Of a DNA stretch of 64,000 nt, positions 25,669 to 34,796 are shown piece by piece. This stretch comes from JBAXQQ01 sp037131695 (GTDB taxonomy: Bacteria > Armatimonadota > Hebobacteria > CAIYQO01). The stretch lies in the NCBI GenBank assembly GCA_964638715.1, contig CAZWZF010000005.1, positions 62,001 to 126,000 of the forward strand, read 5' to 3'. A program made the position numbers and the translations under genes. Position 1 is the stretch's first letter. Each line of letters begins with the position of its first letter. A model generated the notes under the pieces. The model was not told where the DNA came from and searched no databases. It saw only the letters and a list, made by a program, of their open reading frames with translations.

Positions 25669-27186
25669 ATGAAACCTAAGTATGTGGCTATTTTTCATGC
25701 TAATTTAAATTATGCATTTTTAACGCCGGATAAATATGAACGCACTATTCGCGCTTCTTATGAAGTTATTTTTGATTCTTTTGCCAAGTATCCTGACCAG
25801 CGATACGTTTTTGAGGCGTCTGGATATACAATTGATAAGATGGCGGAGTTAACGCCGGATGTGCTGACAAAACTGAATAAGGCTATTAAGGCCGGACAAT
25901 GCGAATTTATGGGTGCTCCGTATTCTCACCCGATTATGGCTAATATTCCTGAAGAAGATGGCTACTGGTCATGCGAATTTGCTATGCGTACCTATGAGAA
26001 GCATTTGGGGTTTCGTCCGGTTAGTTTCTGGAACCCGGAATGCACTTGGACCCAGCATGTTCCACGGGCATTCGCGAAGGCTGGCGTGAAATATCTGACG
26101 CTGGATTTTGAATCATACATGAACTCTACAGATAAAGATTACGCATGGGTGGAGCATAACCGCACTCGCGATATTTATTGGGGCGGGCATCTGCCGTGGT
26201 ATCCGCTGGACCCGAATTGCAAGGCACTGCATCACCCGTTCCGCAATGTGGTGCCCGGTATGGATGGCATGTGCCGCAGTGACAGGCTGGTAGGCAAGTA
26301 TATAGGCTATTTCCTCGGTAAGACTTCTTTGGATGATTATTTGGATAACGTTAAAAAGTGGACTGGTCATGGCAAGAAGGGCGCGACGATTATTATCGCT
26401 GATGATGCCGAATATTGCGGTACCACCGGTTATTATTATGTGAAATATTATCGCGATTACGAGAAATGTTTCCTGGTTGACCCGGATGCCGGTAATAAAT
26501 TGGATAAGCTGATTGAAGGAATTAAGAAGTTTGGGCAATTGGTAACTTTTGAAGAGGCTTGCAAGGAAGAAGCCGTGGAAGAACCGTTCTTTGTTGAGGA
26601 CGGTTACGCCTGGCACCGCACTTATGCGGAAGTATGGGGCGGTACACCGGAAGCGCAGGCTTGGGAACCAATTCTGGCTGGCCTTCGCAAAGAATACAAG
26701 GCTAAAGTGCAGCCATTCGCAGAAAGCAACAAATACCCTGAATTGAAAAAACTGGCGGAAAGATTCTGGTACCATCTTACAAACAGCGCGAACAGCGATG
26801 GCAGATGGCCGGCACCACCGGCAAAAACTTGTCCGTTTAACCGGAATTGGGTTCTTGATGAAATAAAGGCCACCAAGACGATTCTGGCTGAAATGAAGAA
26901 GATTGTGAAAGGCTTGCCGAAAATAAAGACACCGAAATATAAAGAAGACCCCAATGCGGAATCAAGCTACAACCTGCATTTTACCGATAAGCAAATGCAG
27001 ACTCCAACAGATATTAAAAACCTGAATAATTATGAAATTACCCATGCGATTTATTACTATAACGCCATGGTTGATAGCGGAGTGGAAGAAAAGATCGCCA
27101 AGGGTAAAATCATGCTCACTGAAATATTTGATGAACTTGACCGTCGCGGCATGAAGGGAATTCGACACTGGGCGGCGGTTAAGTGA
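25669..27186 (+). CDS. Glycoside hydrolase family 57-like enzyme
   Basis: A 505-residue cytoplasmic protein (no signal peptide) with a GH57-type beginning: YVAIFHANLNYAF at residue 5, YVFEASGYTIDKM, GAPYSHPIM near residue 82, SFWNPECTW with the candidate nucleophile E124, and IIIADDAEY with D245/D246 as candidate acid. GH57 members act on alpha-glucans (amylase, 4-alpha-glucanotransferase, branching enzyme) or alpha-galactosides; specificity cannot be read here. The C-terminal third is helical, as in other family members. The gene is monocistronic, between tRNA-Thr and a bidirectional terminator. GC is close to the host background, so it looks native. Confidence 0.8.
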   Translation: MKPKYVAIFHANLNYAFLTPDKYERTIRASYEVIFDSFAKYPDQRYVFEASGYTIDKMAELTPDVLTKLNKAIKAGQCEFMGAPYSHPIMANIPEEDGYWSCEFAMRTYEKHLGFRPVSFWNPECTWTQHVPRAFAKAGVKYLTLDFESYMNSTDKDYAWVEHNRTRDIYWGGHLPWYPLDPNCKALHHPFRNVVPGMDGMCRSDRLVGKYIGYFLGKTSLDDYLDNVKKWTGHGKKGATIIIADDAEYCGTTGYYYVKYYRDYEKCFLVDPDAGNKLDKLIEGIKKFGQLVTFEEACKEEAVEEPFFVEDGYAWHRTYAEVWGGTPEAQAWEPILAGLRKEYKAKVQPFAESNKYPELKKLAERFWYHLTNSANSDGRWPAPPAKTCPFNRNWVLDEIKATKTILAEMKKIVKGLPKIKTPKYKEDPNAESSYNLHFTDKQMQTPTDIKNLNNYEITHAIYYYNAMVDSGVEEKIAKGKIMLTEIFDELDRRGMKGIRHWAAVK

Positions 27187-27231
27187 ATTGAGAATTGAGA
27201 ATTTTCGCAAATGGCAAATGGCAAATTATTG

Positions 27232-27267
27232 AAAAGCCGTGAATATCTTGCGATATTCACGGCTTTT
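27232..27267. terminator. Bidirectional terminator between convergent genes
   Basis: A perfect 16-bp stem (27232-27247 with 27252-27267) and TTGC loop. AAAA at one end and TTTT at the other give T-runs on both strands. It serves the GH57 gene and the - strand gene ending at 27290. Confidence 0.9.
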
Positions 27268-27289
27268 ATGTATAAACTATATTGAAATA

Positions 27290-28069
27290 TTACTTAGTTC
27301 CAAATCCCAGGTTGTCTATCCAGATATCTTTGCTGTGATTGCTCTGGCATATAAGGCGTAATGTTTTAGGCATAGCCCAGTTGCCTGTAAGAGTGTTTAC
27401 GGTATAAGTTTTATCGCCATACTTCAGGTTAGCCTTGCCGCTAGCGATAGTGAGTTTAACTGGTTTCCAGAAGTTTGCATAAGCGGCACAGTCGGCTGCT
27501 GCAACTGGATCTACAGATGTTGCGGCACCCAGCCATGGTCCATTGAAATCCAGCCATTCGCCACCTCCACTATTATAACTATAGCGATTAAATTTTATAA
27601 TATCTGCATTGTTTGTATCAACCACGGTAATAATAGCATTGCCGATACCACCGGTTGGTATGCGCAAGTCGCATGATAGAGTCCATGAGTTTACCGGTAC
27701 CAAACGAGCACCAAGGTCGCGGTAAGCCCAACCATTGATGCTATCACCGCTGAATGCCAGGTGCAAACAAGGTGGTGGCTGACCGCCGGAGATGTCCATA
27801 CTTATGCGAAATGTATCAGCGGCAGGGGTAATTGACTTTGTCCAACCATTTGGAAATGGAAGAAGATCTTTGTCGACATCAGGGTCCAATAAAATAGTAT
27901 CTGATCTGATTTCTGAATGTCCATCAATAAACCCAATGATTGCAGATGCATTAGAGTGTCGCAAATCAACATCGTTGTATGTGCTTAAGATACCATTCAC
28001 CCCTTTACTATCTGCTGTCGCAAGGCATTTTGATGGATTCGCTAAATCTCCGAGTGAACGTTCGCTCAT
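27290..28069 (-). pseudogene. Prepilin-family gene lacking its 5' end
   Basis: The 259-residue ORF starts MSERSLGDLANPSKCLATAD, which lines up with internal residues of the neighbouring paralogue (IAGQSLGDFASPADTLAIAD). It retains the H-X9-DG motif (RHSNASAIIGFIDGHSE) and a full C-terminal beta-sandwich ending IWIDNLGFG, as the neighbour ends IYMDNLKFG. The prepilin leader, helix and Cys region are absent, no prepilin coding is found in 28070-28215, and there is no convincing ribosome-binding site. It is most likely a 5'-deleted copy; a re-purposed cytoplasmic protein is less likely. Confidence 0.65.
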
Positions 28070-28215
28070 GAATATAATGAGATATGAGTAATTTAATAAA
28101 ACCTTAATGAAGGAATATAAAATAATATATGACTCTCATATAAGGAACTTCGACAGTTTCAATAACTGTATGCTGCTTAATGAAACTGTCGAAGAGATTT
28201 TAAATTATACGAAGT
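28070..28215. other. Spacer with inverted repeat between two prepilin paralogues
   Basis: The spacer contains CTTCGACAGTTTCA and, 30 bp on, TGAAACTGTCGAAG, a perfect 14-bp inverted repeat (about 28148-28193), likely a terminator or stabilising hairpin for the transcript of the 28216-29424 gene. No coding sequence. Confidence 0.6.
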
Positions 28216-29424
28216 TTATGGCAGTGTATGGCCGCAATAGGCGCAGAATGCCCATCCGCGGGAGATAGTCTTGCCGCAATATGCGCATTTAGGATTTTGT
28301 ATAACAGTGTCCATGCCAAATTTAAGGTTGTCCATGTAGATATGCTGGGTACCATAGGCGCGCATATAAATATGAAGTCGTTTTGGTGAAGCCCATGAAC
28401 AGGTGGTATCCGCTAATGGCAGCACCATTACCCTACCGGCATATTCACAGAGAACTTTTCCTGCATAAACAGTAAATTTGAATGGCTGCCAACTATTGGC
28501 GGTGGTATACATTGATACGACATCGGTACCGTCGATGGTAAACCATGGCGGGGTGGGATTAGTATAGCCTGCACCGCGATTGAAGCTGATGATATTTTTT
28601 GTACCATCATCGACATAAAATGCGAAGTTGGCCTCGCTGCCGACACCTTGCGCTAAAGCCGGCTGGACGAATTTAATTGAACCGGATAATTGCCATTGGC
28701 GTACGCCGGTGTTGTTGCTCAGGTCCCGATAGGTATCTCCCTGACCATAGGTGGCTGAATAAAAGTCCAGGCTTGGCGATGGCTGTCCTTCGGCACCGGA
28801 CATGGAAATTTTATAATCGGTAGCATCAACTGCTGCCGGTGTGCGGTTGCAGGTTCGTGTCCAGCCATTCAATCCATCCAGCAAGGTTTGACCGCTTACC
28901 AGTCCAGTCATTAAATCTGTTGTAGGCGTGGCAAATGCGCCGCAATTATCGGATTTTACAGTGTTGACGTGGCCATCCAGATAGGCGGCAACCATTGAAC
29001 CGCTATGGCGAAAATCGACGTCAGACTGTATAGTCAGCAAGTTATTGTCGCCAACGCCGTCGGCAATGGCCAAGGTATCTGCAGGGGATGCGAAATCACC
29101 CAGCGATTGACCGGCTATATAACTATTGTAACCATAACCATTGGGGGTTGATTTCCCTTTTGTCGGGCAAACCAACACACCGGAATCAAGGCTGGTTCCG
29201 GTCCATACTGATGTAGTGGAAGGCAAGGTTTCATCGTGATCCTGCACATACATCTGCATCGTTGCCGCAATCTGTCGTTGATTGCTGGTACAGGTAGTCT
29301 GTCGTGCTTTTTCTCTCGCGCGGGCAAATACAGGGAACAAAATGGCGGCGAGGATTGCTATAATGGCAATTACTACCAACAGTTCGATAAGGGTAAACCC
29401 TTTACGTGATTTATTGGTTTGCAT
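28216..29424 (-). CDS. Prepilin-leader protein with C-terminal zinc ribbon
   Basis: A 402-residue protein: leader MQTNKSRKG/FTLIELLVV, FPVFARAREKARQTTC, MQMYVQDHDETLP, H-X9-DG (RHSGSMVAAYLDGHV), then a C-terminal sandwich of about 200 residues (YKISMSGAEGQPSPSLDF to HIYMDNLKFG). Unusually it ends with KCAYCGKTISRGWAFCAYCG, a two-CxxC zinc ribbon normally found in cytoplasmic proteins. AAAGGAGG lies just before the start and a consensus promoter further up. The neighbour at 27290-28069 is a truncated paralogue without the ribbon. Confidence 0.88.
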   Translation of the reverse strand: MQTNKSRKGFTLIELLVVIAIIAILAAILFPVFARAREKARQTTCTSNQRQIAATMQMYVQDHDETLPSTTSVWTGTSLDSGVLVCPTKGKSTPNGYGYNSYIAGQSLGDFASPADTLAIADGVGDNNLLTIQSDVDFRHSGSMVAAYLDGHVNTVKSDNCGAFATPTTDLMTGLVSGQTLLDGLNGWTRTCNRTPAAVDATDYKISMSGAEGQPSPSLDFYSATYGQGDTYRDLSNNTGVRQWQLSGSIKFVQPALAQGVGSEANFAFYVDDGTKNIISFNRGAGYTNPTPPWFTIDGTDVVSMYTTANSWQPFKFTVYAGKVLCEYAGRVMVLPLADTTCSWASPKRLHIYMRAYGTQHIYMDNLKFGMDTVIQNPKCAYCGKTISRGWAFCAYCGHTLP

Positions 29425-29477
29425 ATTAACCTCCTTTAATTTTTCGAGATGCTAAATGCTATATCGATTTAACTAAA

Positions 29478-29506
29478 ATTATATTTTTTTAAGGAGAATT
29501 TGTCAA
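29478..29506 (-). promoter_or_regulatory. Consensus promoter for the zinc-ribbon prepilin gene
   Basis: On the - strand, TTGACA (29506-29501) and TATAAT (29483-29478) are both perfect with a 17-bp spacer, about 55 bp upstream of the start at 29424. Confidence 0.7.
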
Positions 29507-29533
29507 TGAGATAATTGGGAAATTTATGAAATA

Positions 29534-29573
29534 ATTGACAATTGTCAATTGACAATTGTCAATTGTCCATTGC
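29534..29573. repeat. Heptamer tandem repeat (TTGACAA/TTGTCAA)
   Basis: Period-7 units TTGACAA and TTGTCAA alternate, ending TTGTCCA TTGCCAG. The alternation makes the tract self-complementary. It lies in the ~500-bp region between divergent genes; the rest of 29574-29924 is AT-rich with no gene seen. Confidence 0.7.
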
Positions 29574-29924
29574 CAGCGGCAAGTTCATCGGCGAAGGCTT
29601 GCAGCGCAAACTTCATGTGCCTTTATTGCATCGTTGCAATTAGCACTGCTAACAATAGCAAATACTGGCAAAGTGGAACTATTGTACTAAAAAAAAGTAG
29701 ATTTCCCTAATCATAGCTGCCTCTTTTTATTTCAAAAGTAAATAAAAAACTTCGAAACTTCTACAACTTTTCTCAAAATCCATTGTCATAATATCCATTG
29801 GGTACGTACCCTAAAATAGTCAATCTGTTGATTAACTGCGCCTACAGTCCTTAATCTGTCGATGTCGCGTTCCCGAAAAGCTGAAACAAGGCACATGAAT
29901 CATATATTCTAAGGAGACACCTCG

Positions 29925-32768
29925 ATGATCATACGACCACGTAATATTTATACGCTTTTCACACTAACAACCATGTTTATGGTGATATTAATACTGTGTA
30001 TACCGGCTCATGCCAACTTTTTTGACCGCCCACAGCACTTTGAAGTGCTTAAATTAGACAAAGACGGAACGAAGGGTTGGAATACGACGCTGACGAAAAC
30101 TGCGCAGACCGGTGCCATATTTTATCAAGGTCAGCCGATGGATGTAGAGATTACCTTCGCTAATACCGGCAAAGCAGACCTGACAGGTGCCTTCGCGCTG
30201 GAAGTTCAGCAGATCGGTCTGGACGTAATACCCGGCGGCACCGGACAAGCGTCGTTGACTGCCTATATTCGCCTGCTGGGCGCACCCGAGAAGGTAACGT
30301 TGCCAATAGCCGCGCTGAAACCTGGCGCTACTACATTACCGCTCACGCTGACGGCGTCACGCAACGGCGTCTACGCTCTGATAGTGGACAGCGGACCATT
30401 GGGACGGCAGATTGCCGGCACCGTCATGCGCAGCTTCGCCCACCCCGACACACCCGTGAGAAACTCTCCGGTGCTGATGTGCGTGCAGGATTGGCGGGCT
30501 ATCCCGGCGTTTTCCCGCATGGGTATTCGTTGGCTGCGCACTGACTCGAACCCGAACTGGTACCAGGCACAGGACAAACTGAATAAGCCTTTTGATTGGA
30601 GCCGGTGCGATGCTGACATGAAAATCGCCGAAGACTACCACATGGCAATCGTTTCTAATTTCTACGGGTCTCCGTTGGAAACCATCCCGCCGGAATGCGA
30701 AAAAGCCTATAACCGCATTCACGCTCCACAATATGACGAACAATTCGGCAAGTGGGTATATGAGTGCATCAAACGCTATAACCGCAACGGTGAAGGCCCA
30801 TTGCAGATTATCGACTGGCAAAATGAACCTTGGGAAGGCGGCGGCATCAGCGGATGGAAATCCGACGCCAAACGCTATCAAGATACCTATAAGATCATCT
30901 ACGAGCAGGCAAAGAAAGCGTCGCCCAACGACCCGGTCACTGGAAAGCCGCACATCATGATTGGCGGCGCGTCGAGCATTATGAACACTATGGACAAATT
31001 CTTCGGCAACGGTACCGACCCATGGCTGCAATACTTCGACATCCTGACCGACCATTATGTCCTGCCCTCCTGCTGTTTCGGTCCGCAATGGGGCAAGTCG
31101 CACGGCAATCTGCCCAGCATCGAATCCGAGACCTGGCTGGGTCACTCGGAGAACGCCGAAGCCACCGTCATCGCCCAGTTCATGGCGGCCGGGCAGTGGA
31201 AGGTGACACCAAACCACAACGAATATATGACATGGAATCATGGCATGCCCTGGCAACCGACCCCTGTAGCCAGCGGACTTTCTGCCGCACTTCATTTCAT
31301 CGGTGAAAGATCATTCGAGCGTGTAGTCTTCACTGATAGATTACCGTGGGTCTTTCAATTCGGTAAAGGCAAGGACGCTACCTTCATGCTCACCGGCAAC
31401 GGAAAGGGTACGGAAACGGATTTTGATCCGATGTATAAGCAGATTACCGTCGACGGTTTCTTTGTCATCCCGAATAAGGACAAGAAGCTGCTGGCATTCG
31501 ATGTCTTTGGCAACCCTATTGCCACGGTAAAAGGTAAACTGACGCTGCCGTTAAACAAAGAAGTGGTCTGGCTGCAAATTCCCGGCAAGGATGCTGCTGA
31601 AGTCGAGAAGCGTCTGGCCAAAGGCATTATGACCGGTGTAACACCTGTGGAACTGTTGCTCAATGACTTCATCGCACCGTTGCAGGCAGGTATGCCCTTG
31701 CCAATAACCATTCATAACGTATTAACCATGCCGGTGAAAGGCGTTGTAACGATTAAGACAGCAGATGGTCTGACGCTTGCCAAGGATAGTTATCCGGTGT
31801 CGCTTAAGCCGGGCGAACGAATCATTATCCCCGCGCTCCTTGGAAGCTGTACCCCTAATGAAGGCAACGGCTACCGTGTCGCGGTAAGTTTTGATAGTCT
31901 GCAGGGCAAGGCGGCATGCAACGAAGTCGTGCATGTGGCATACGCTACTCGCGGCACGCCGACTATCGACGGCAAGTTGGACGATTGGCAAGACACTCTG
32001 CCCATCATCGTGGCTGGCGCGGCGCAAAAGCTGGATACTACTTTTGCCACCTGGTATATCCATAAACTTGATGAGCTGAAAACGGTAGATGGTGCCGGCG
32101 CGGTAGCTGAAGTCCGTACCAAATGGGACGACCAGAATTTCTACATCGCCGCCCGTGTGCGCACCCCAAAGTTTGAACCAATTATGCGACAATCCACGCG
32201 TAAGGATGATGATTTCTTCGGCACCGGAGTGCTGTCATATACATGGATTGGAAATCCATGGGATGGTAAGGTGATGCCTGCACTTGGCGACAGCCTGCAA
32301 CTCGGTTTCGGCTTTGGTGTTGGCGACCCAACACTGACGCCGGTCCACCCGGTGCCGGCCGGCTTTGTCGCTACACCTGATACAGATTATGAGTATGCAC
32401 TTTACGCCACAACGGACGGCGGCGCGGAATGTTGGCGGCAATATGTGCCTGGTATGCCGCGCATCCATGACCTGCCGCGATGCACAAAACCTATCGACCC
32501 GGCAATAGCCCCATTGGAACCCAAAGGCAGCAAAACAGTGGTGAAACGCGATGGCGACTTCACTATCTACGAATCAGCGATCCCTTGGTCAGAGTTAGCT
32601 AAGTTCACCCCAAAACCAGGTGCGCAATTCAACCTTGCCTTCCAATTCTATGCCCAGGGCATAAAACGGGGCGTCGGACGCAGTGCTACTAAAGACAACG
32701 GCCTTACCTTCCATCCATATTTTATGAAAGTACCCTCCAATACATTGCGATGGGGGTTGGGAGAATAA
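29925..32768 (+). CDS. Secreted clan GH-A glycosidase with CBM9-like C-terminal domain
   Basis: A 947-residue protein with a signal peptide (about residues 1-30, ending IPAHA). After a beta-sandwich of about 140 residues comes a TIM-barrel region with clan GH-A marks: WQNEPW at residues 298-303 (N300-E301, general acid/base) and SIESETWLG at about 398-406 (E402 or E400 as nucleophile). The specific family (GH5, 39 or related) cannot be decided by eye. Residues about 680-945 form a CBM9-like domain (TIDGKLDDWQDTL, DQNFYIAARVRTPKF, GDFTIYESAIPWSEL), related to those of the giant secreted proteins. AAGGAG precedes ATG 29925. Confidence 0.82.
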   Translation: MIIRPRNIYTLFTLTTMFMVILILCIPAHANFFDRPQHFEVLKLDKDGTKGWNTTLTKTAQTGAIFYQGQPMDVEITFANTGKADLTGAFALEVQQIGLDVIPGGTGQASLTAYIRLLGAPEKVTLPIAALKPGATTLPLTLTASRNGVYALIVDSGPLGRQIAGTVMRSFAHPDTPVRNSPVLMCVQDWRAIPAFSRMGIRWLRTDSNPNWYQAQDKLNKPFDWSRCDADMKIAEDYHMAIVSNFYGSPLETIPPECEKAYNRIHAPQYDEQFGKWVYECIKRYNRNGEGPLQIIDWQNEPWEGGGISGWKSDAKRYQDTYKIIYEQAKKASPNDPVTGKPHIMIGGASSIMNTMDKFFGNGTDPWLQYFDILTDHYVLPSCCFGPQWGKSHGNLPSIESETWLGHSENAEATVIAQFMAAGQWKVTPNHNEYMTWNHGMPWQPTPVASGLSAALHFIGERSFERVVFTDRLPWVFQFGKGKDATFMLTGNGKGTETDFDPMYKQITVDGFFVIPNKDKKLLAFDVFGNPIATVKGKLTLPLNKEVVWLQIPGKDAAEVEKRLAKGIMTGVTPVELLLNDFIAPLQAGMPLPITIHNVLTMPVKGVVTIKTADGLTLAKDSYPVSLKPGERIIIPALLGSCTPNEGNGYRVAVSFDSLQGKAACNEVVHVAYATRGTPTIDGKLDDWQDTLPIIVAGAAQKLDTTFATWYIHKLDELKTVDGAGAVAEVRTKWDDQNFYIAARVRTPKFEPIMRQSTRKDDDFFGTGVLSYTWIGNPWDGKVMPALGDSLQLGFGFGVGDPTLTPVHPVPAGFVATPDTDYEYALYATTDGGAECWRQYVPGMPRIHDLPRCTKPIDPAIAPLEPKGSKTVVKRDGDFTIYESAIPWSELAKFTPKPGAQFNLAFQFYAQGIKRGVGRSATKDNGLTFHPYFMKVPSNTLRWGLGE

Positions 32769-32769
32769 A

Positions 32770-32942
32770 ATGTTTAGAAAAAGAAAGGTGACGATGCGCT
32801 ACCTCTTCTTGATGGTATTTTTGACGTTGACAGTACTGCCGCTATGGGAACACACCCTGCGGTCGTCATCGTAAAGGGTACTGATGTCGATGCTATGGTG
32901 GCAGAAGCTCTTCAGCAAGTCGATGGATGGAAAAAACGGTAA
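32770..32942 (+). pseudogene. 5' fragment of a DUF362-type gene, frameshifted
   Basis: ATG 32770 or 32794 (the latter after AAAGG) begins MRYLFLMVFLTLTVLPLW, a signal-anchor-like start, then runs out of frame. The shifted frame reads MGTHPAVVIVKGTDVDAMVA followed by EALQQVDGWKKR and a stop at 32940. VVIVKG-x-D-x-x-AMV-x-EA-(x)-GG resembles the N-terminal motif of DUF362 proteins. Only about 55 codons remain. Confidence 0.5.
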
Positions 32943-33177
32943 TTCGGGGATAGACTCAATACCGTTCAAAAGTCATTAAAATGGTATAATTATATCCGAC
33001 CCCATCCGAGGTCGAAGCTGCATTGCTAATATGTGTATGAGGGTGAGAGCGTTGCTGGCTGGTAATGGAAATGTTTTTGTTATTTAAAATGTAATATTGT
33101 TTCATCAAGCTGCTATAGGTTTACATCCCACCAAATAATGGAATAACTCATACAGTTTATTAATAGGGAGAGTTGAT
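32943..33177. other. Intergenic region with a GACC/GGTC dyad
   Basis: Contains the small palindrome CGACC (32997-33001) and GGTCG (33010-33014), related to the element at 20604. No gene is seen. The promoter of the next gene should lie here. Confidence 0.45.
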
Positions 33178-34551
33178 ATGTTTATTCGTCCTGTTGGCGC
33201 TACCGGCGAGGTTACCGGTTCTTCGTTTTTGATGGAGACTGGTCATCGCAGGTATTTGATTGACTGCGGTTTGTTCCAGGGCCATCATGATGATGATGGC
33301 AGGAATTTAAAGTTTGACTTTGAACCTGGCGATATTGACGCTGTTTTTCTTACCCATGCCCATCTTGACCATTGCGGTCGCTTGCCTTACCTTCACGTAC
33401 AGGGATTTCGCGGCCCGGTTTATTCGACTTCATCGACTTGCGATCTTGCCAATTTTATATTGCTGGACAGTGCCAAGGTACAAGGCGAAGATTTTCGGCG
33501 TCGTCATCGGCGCGGCCAGCGCAGTGGGCAATTTGTAGAACAGCCATTGTATGATGAGCAGGATGTTTTGCATTTGATGCGATATTTTCAGTTGCAGCCT
33601 TATAATAAGGTTCTCGACCTTGGTTATGGCCTGGAAGCGGTATATCACCAGTCCGGGCATATATTGGGTTCCGCCAGCATCGAGTTTCGGCGCGGCGGGA
33701 AATCGGTGTTGTTCAGTGGCGACGTTGGCACCCCGGGCAGGAATGTAGTGCCCGACCCGACCCCGCCGCCGCCGGTAGACCTGGTATTTTGCGAATCAAC
33801 CTATGGCGACAGAACCCACCGCAGCGAGGCAGAATCAGTTGCAGAACTGAAAGAATCGATAAACTGGGCGATTGGGAAGGGGGGTAACGTGATTATCCCG
33901 GCCTTTGCCATGGAACGCACCCAGGACATTTTGTTTCACCTGCGGACACTGCGCAAAAATGGCGAAATACCTTTGACCCCGGTATATTTGGATAGTCCGC
34001 TGGCCATCAATATAACCAAAGTTTATCAGCATCATTCGCAGGACCTTGACGATGCCACCCGGGCAGTTTTTGCACAGCATAAAGACCCGTTTAAATTTGA
34101 TGGGTTGATCACCACCCAATCCACCGAGGAATCAAGGTCGATTAACGGAGTAAATGGCGCGATAATTATCGCCGGCGCCGGTATGTGCCAGGCCGGTCGG
34201 GTAGTTCATCACCTTAAATATAATTTATGGCGCGATAACTGTGCTGTAATATTCATCGGGTTCCAGGCACAGGGAACTCTGGGACGCAAGATAGTAGACG
34301 GCGCAACAACTGTTAATATTGACCATGAACCGATAATGGTAAAGGCGCGGATAAATACCATCAACGGATTCAGCGCCCACGCCGACCAGCCAGCACTGAT
34401 GAATTGGCTGGCAACGACAAATCCCGGCAGAATAGTGCTGAACCACGGTGAACCCGCCGCCTCGCAAGTGCTGGCAGATAAACTGGCAGAATTAAAACGA
34501 ACGGTAGAAGTAGCAAAACCCGGAAAAACATACCTGGTGGGCGATGAGTGA
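33178..34551 (+). CDS. Beta-CASP metallo-beta-lactamase-fold RNase/hydrolase
   Basis: A 457-residue cytoplasmic enzyme of the YSH1/CPSF73-like bacterial family. The metal-binding motif THAHLDHCG lies at residues 59-67 (H60, H62, D64, H65), after the family start GATGEVTGSSFLME. Further ligands are in VLFSGDVG and the C-terminal GFSAHADQ and LNHGEPAA. Proteins of this family cleave RNA. GGGAG precedes ATG 33178. The gene is monocistronic, with heptamer repeats just behind its stop. Confidence 0.92.
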   Translation: MFIRPVGATGEVTGSSFLMETGHRRYLIDCGLFQGHHDDDGRNLKFDFEPGDIDAVFLTHAHLDHCGRLPYLHVQGFRGPVYSTSSTCDLANFILLDSAKVQGEDFRRRHRRGQRSGQFVEQPLYDEQDVLHLMRYFQLQPYNKVLDLGYGLEAVYHQSGHILGSASIEFRRGGKSVLFSGDVGTPGRNVVPDPTPPPPVDLVFCESTYGDRTHRSEAESVAELKESINWAIGKGGNVIIPAFAMERTQDILFHLRTLRKNGEIPLTPVYLDSPLAINITKVYQHHSQDLDDATRAVFAQHKDPFKFDGLITTQSTEESRSINGVNGAIIIAGAGMCQAGRVVHHLKYNLWRDNCAVIFIGFQAQGTLGRKIVDGATTVNIDHEPIMVKARINTINGFSAHADQPALMNWLATTNPGRIVLNHGEPAASQVLADKLAELKRTVEVAKPGKTYLVGDE

Positions 34552-34552
34552 G

Positions 34553-34605
34553 AATTGACAATTGACAATTGACAATGGACAATGGACAATGGACAATGGA
34601 CAATT
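34553..34605. repeat. Heptamer tandem repeat (TTGACAA/TGGACAA)
   Basis: About three TTGACAA units followed by four TGGACAA units, starting only a few bases after the beta-CASP stop codon. A second tract of TTGTCAA units, the opposite orientation, lies at 34690-34719, so the two could pair across ~90 bp. Confidence 0.8.
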
Positions 34606-34689
34606 AATGATTATGAGGATTGTCTCATTGGTGTCAATAGGCTTTTTATATTATCCACCCGTTTATTGATATAAAATAGAGTAAATAAT

Positions 34690-34719
34690 TGTCAATTGTC
34701 AATCGTCAATTGTCAATTT
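34690..34719. repeat. Heptamer tandem repeat (TTGTCAA), inverted relative to 34553
   Basis: About four period-7 units of TTGTCAA with one C variant, ending a few bases before a TTGACG box (34722-34727) that may be the -35 of the next gene, with TATTAT at 34746-34751. Confidence 0.65.
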
Positions 34720-34796
34720 CTTTGACGATATAACCCTGAATTCGGTATTATTTACTTGCCCGTGTAAAATAACTCTGCGGGCGGGAGAAATATATT

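Noticed and set aside
34553..34719. Heptamer tracts considered as a CRISPR array
   Set aside because: The units are 7 bp and contiguous, without spacers, and no cas genes are nearby.
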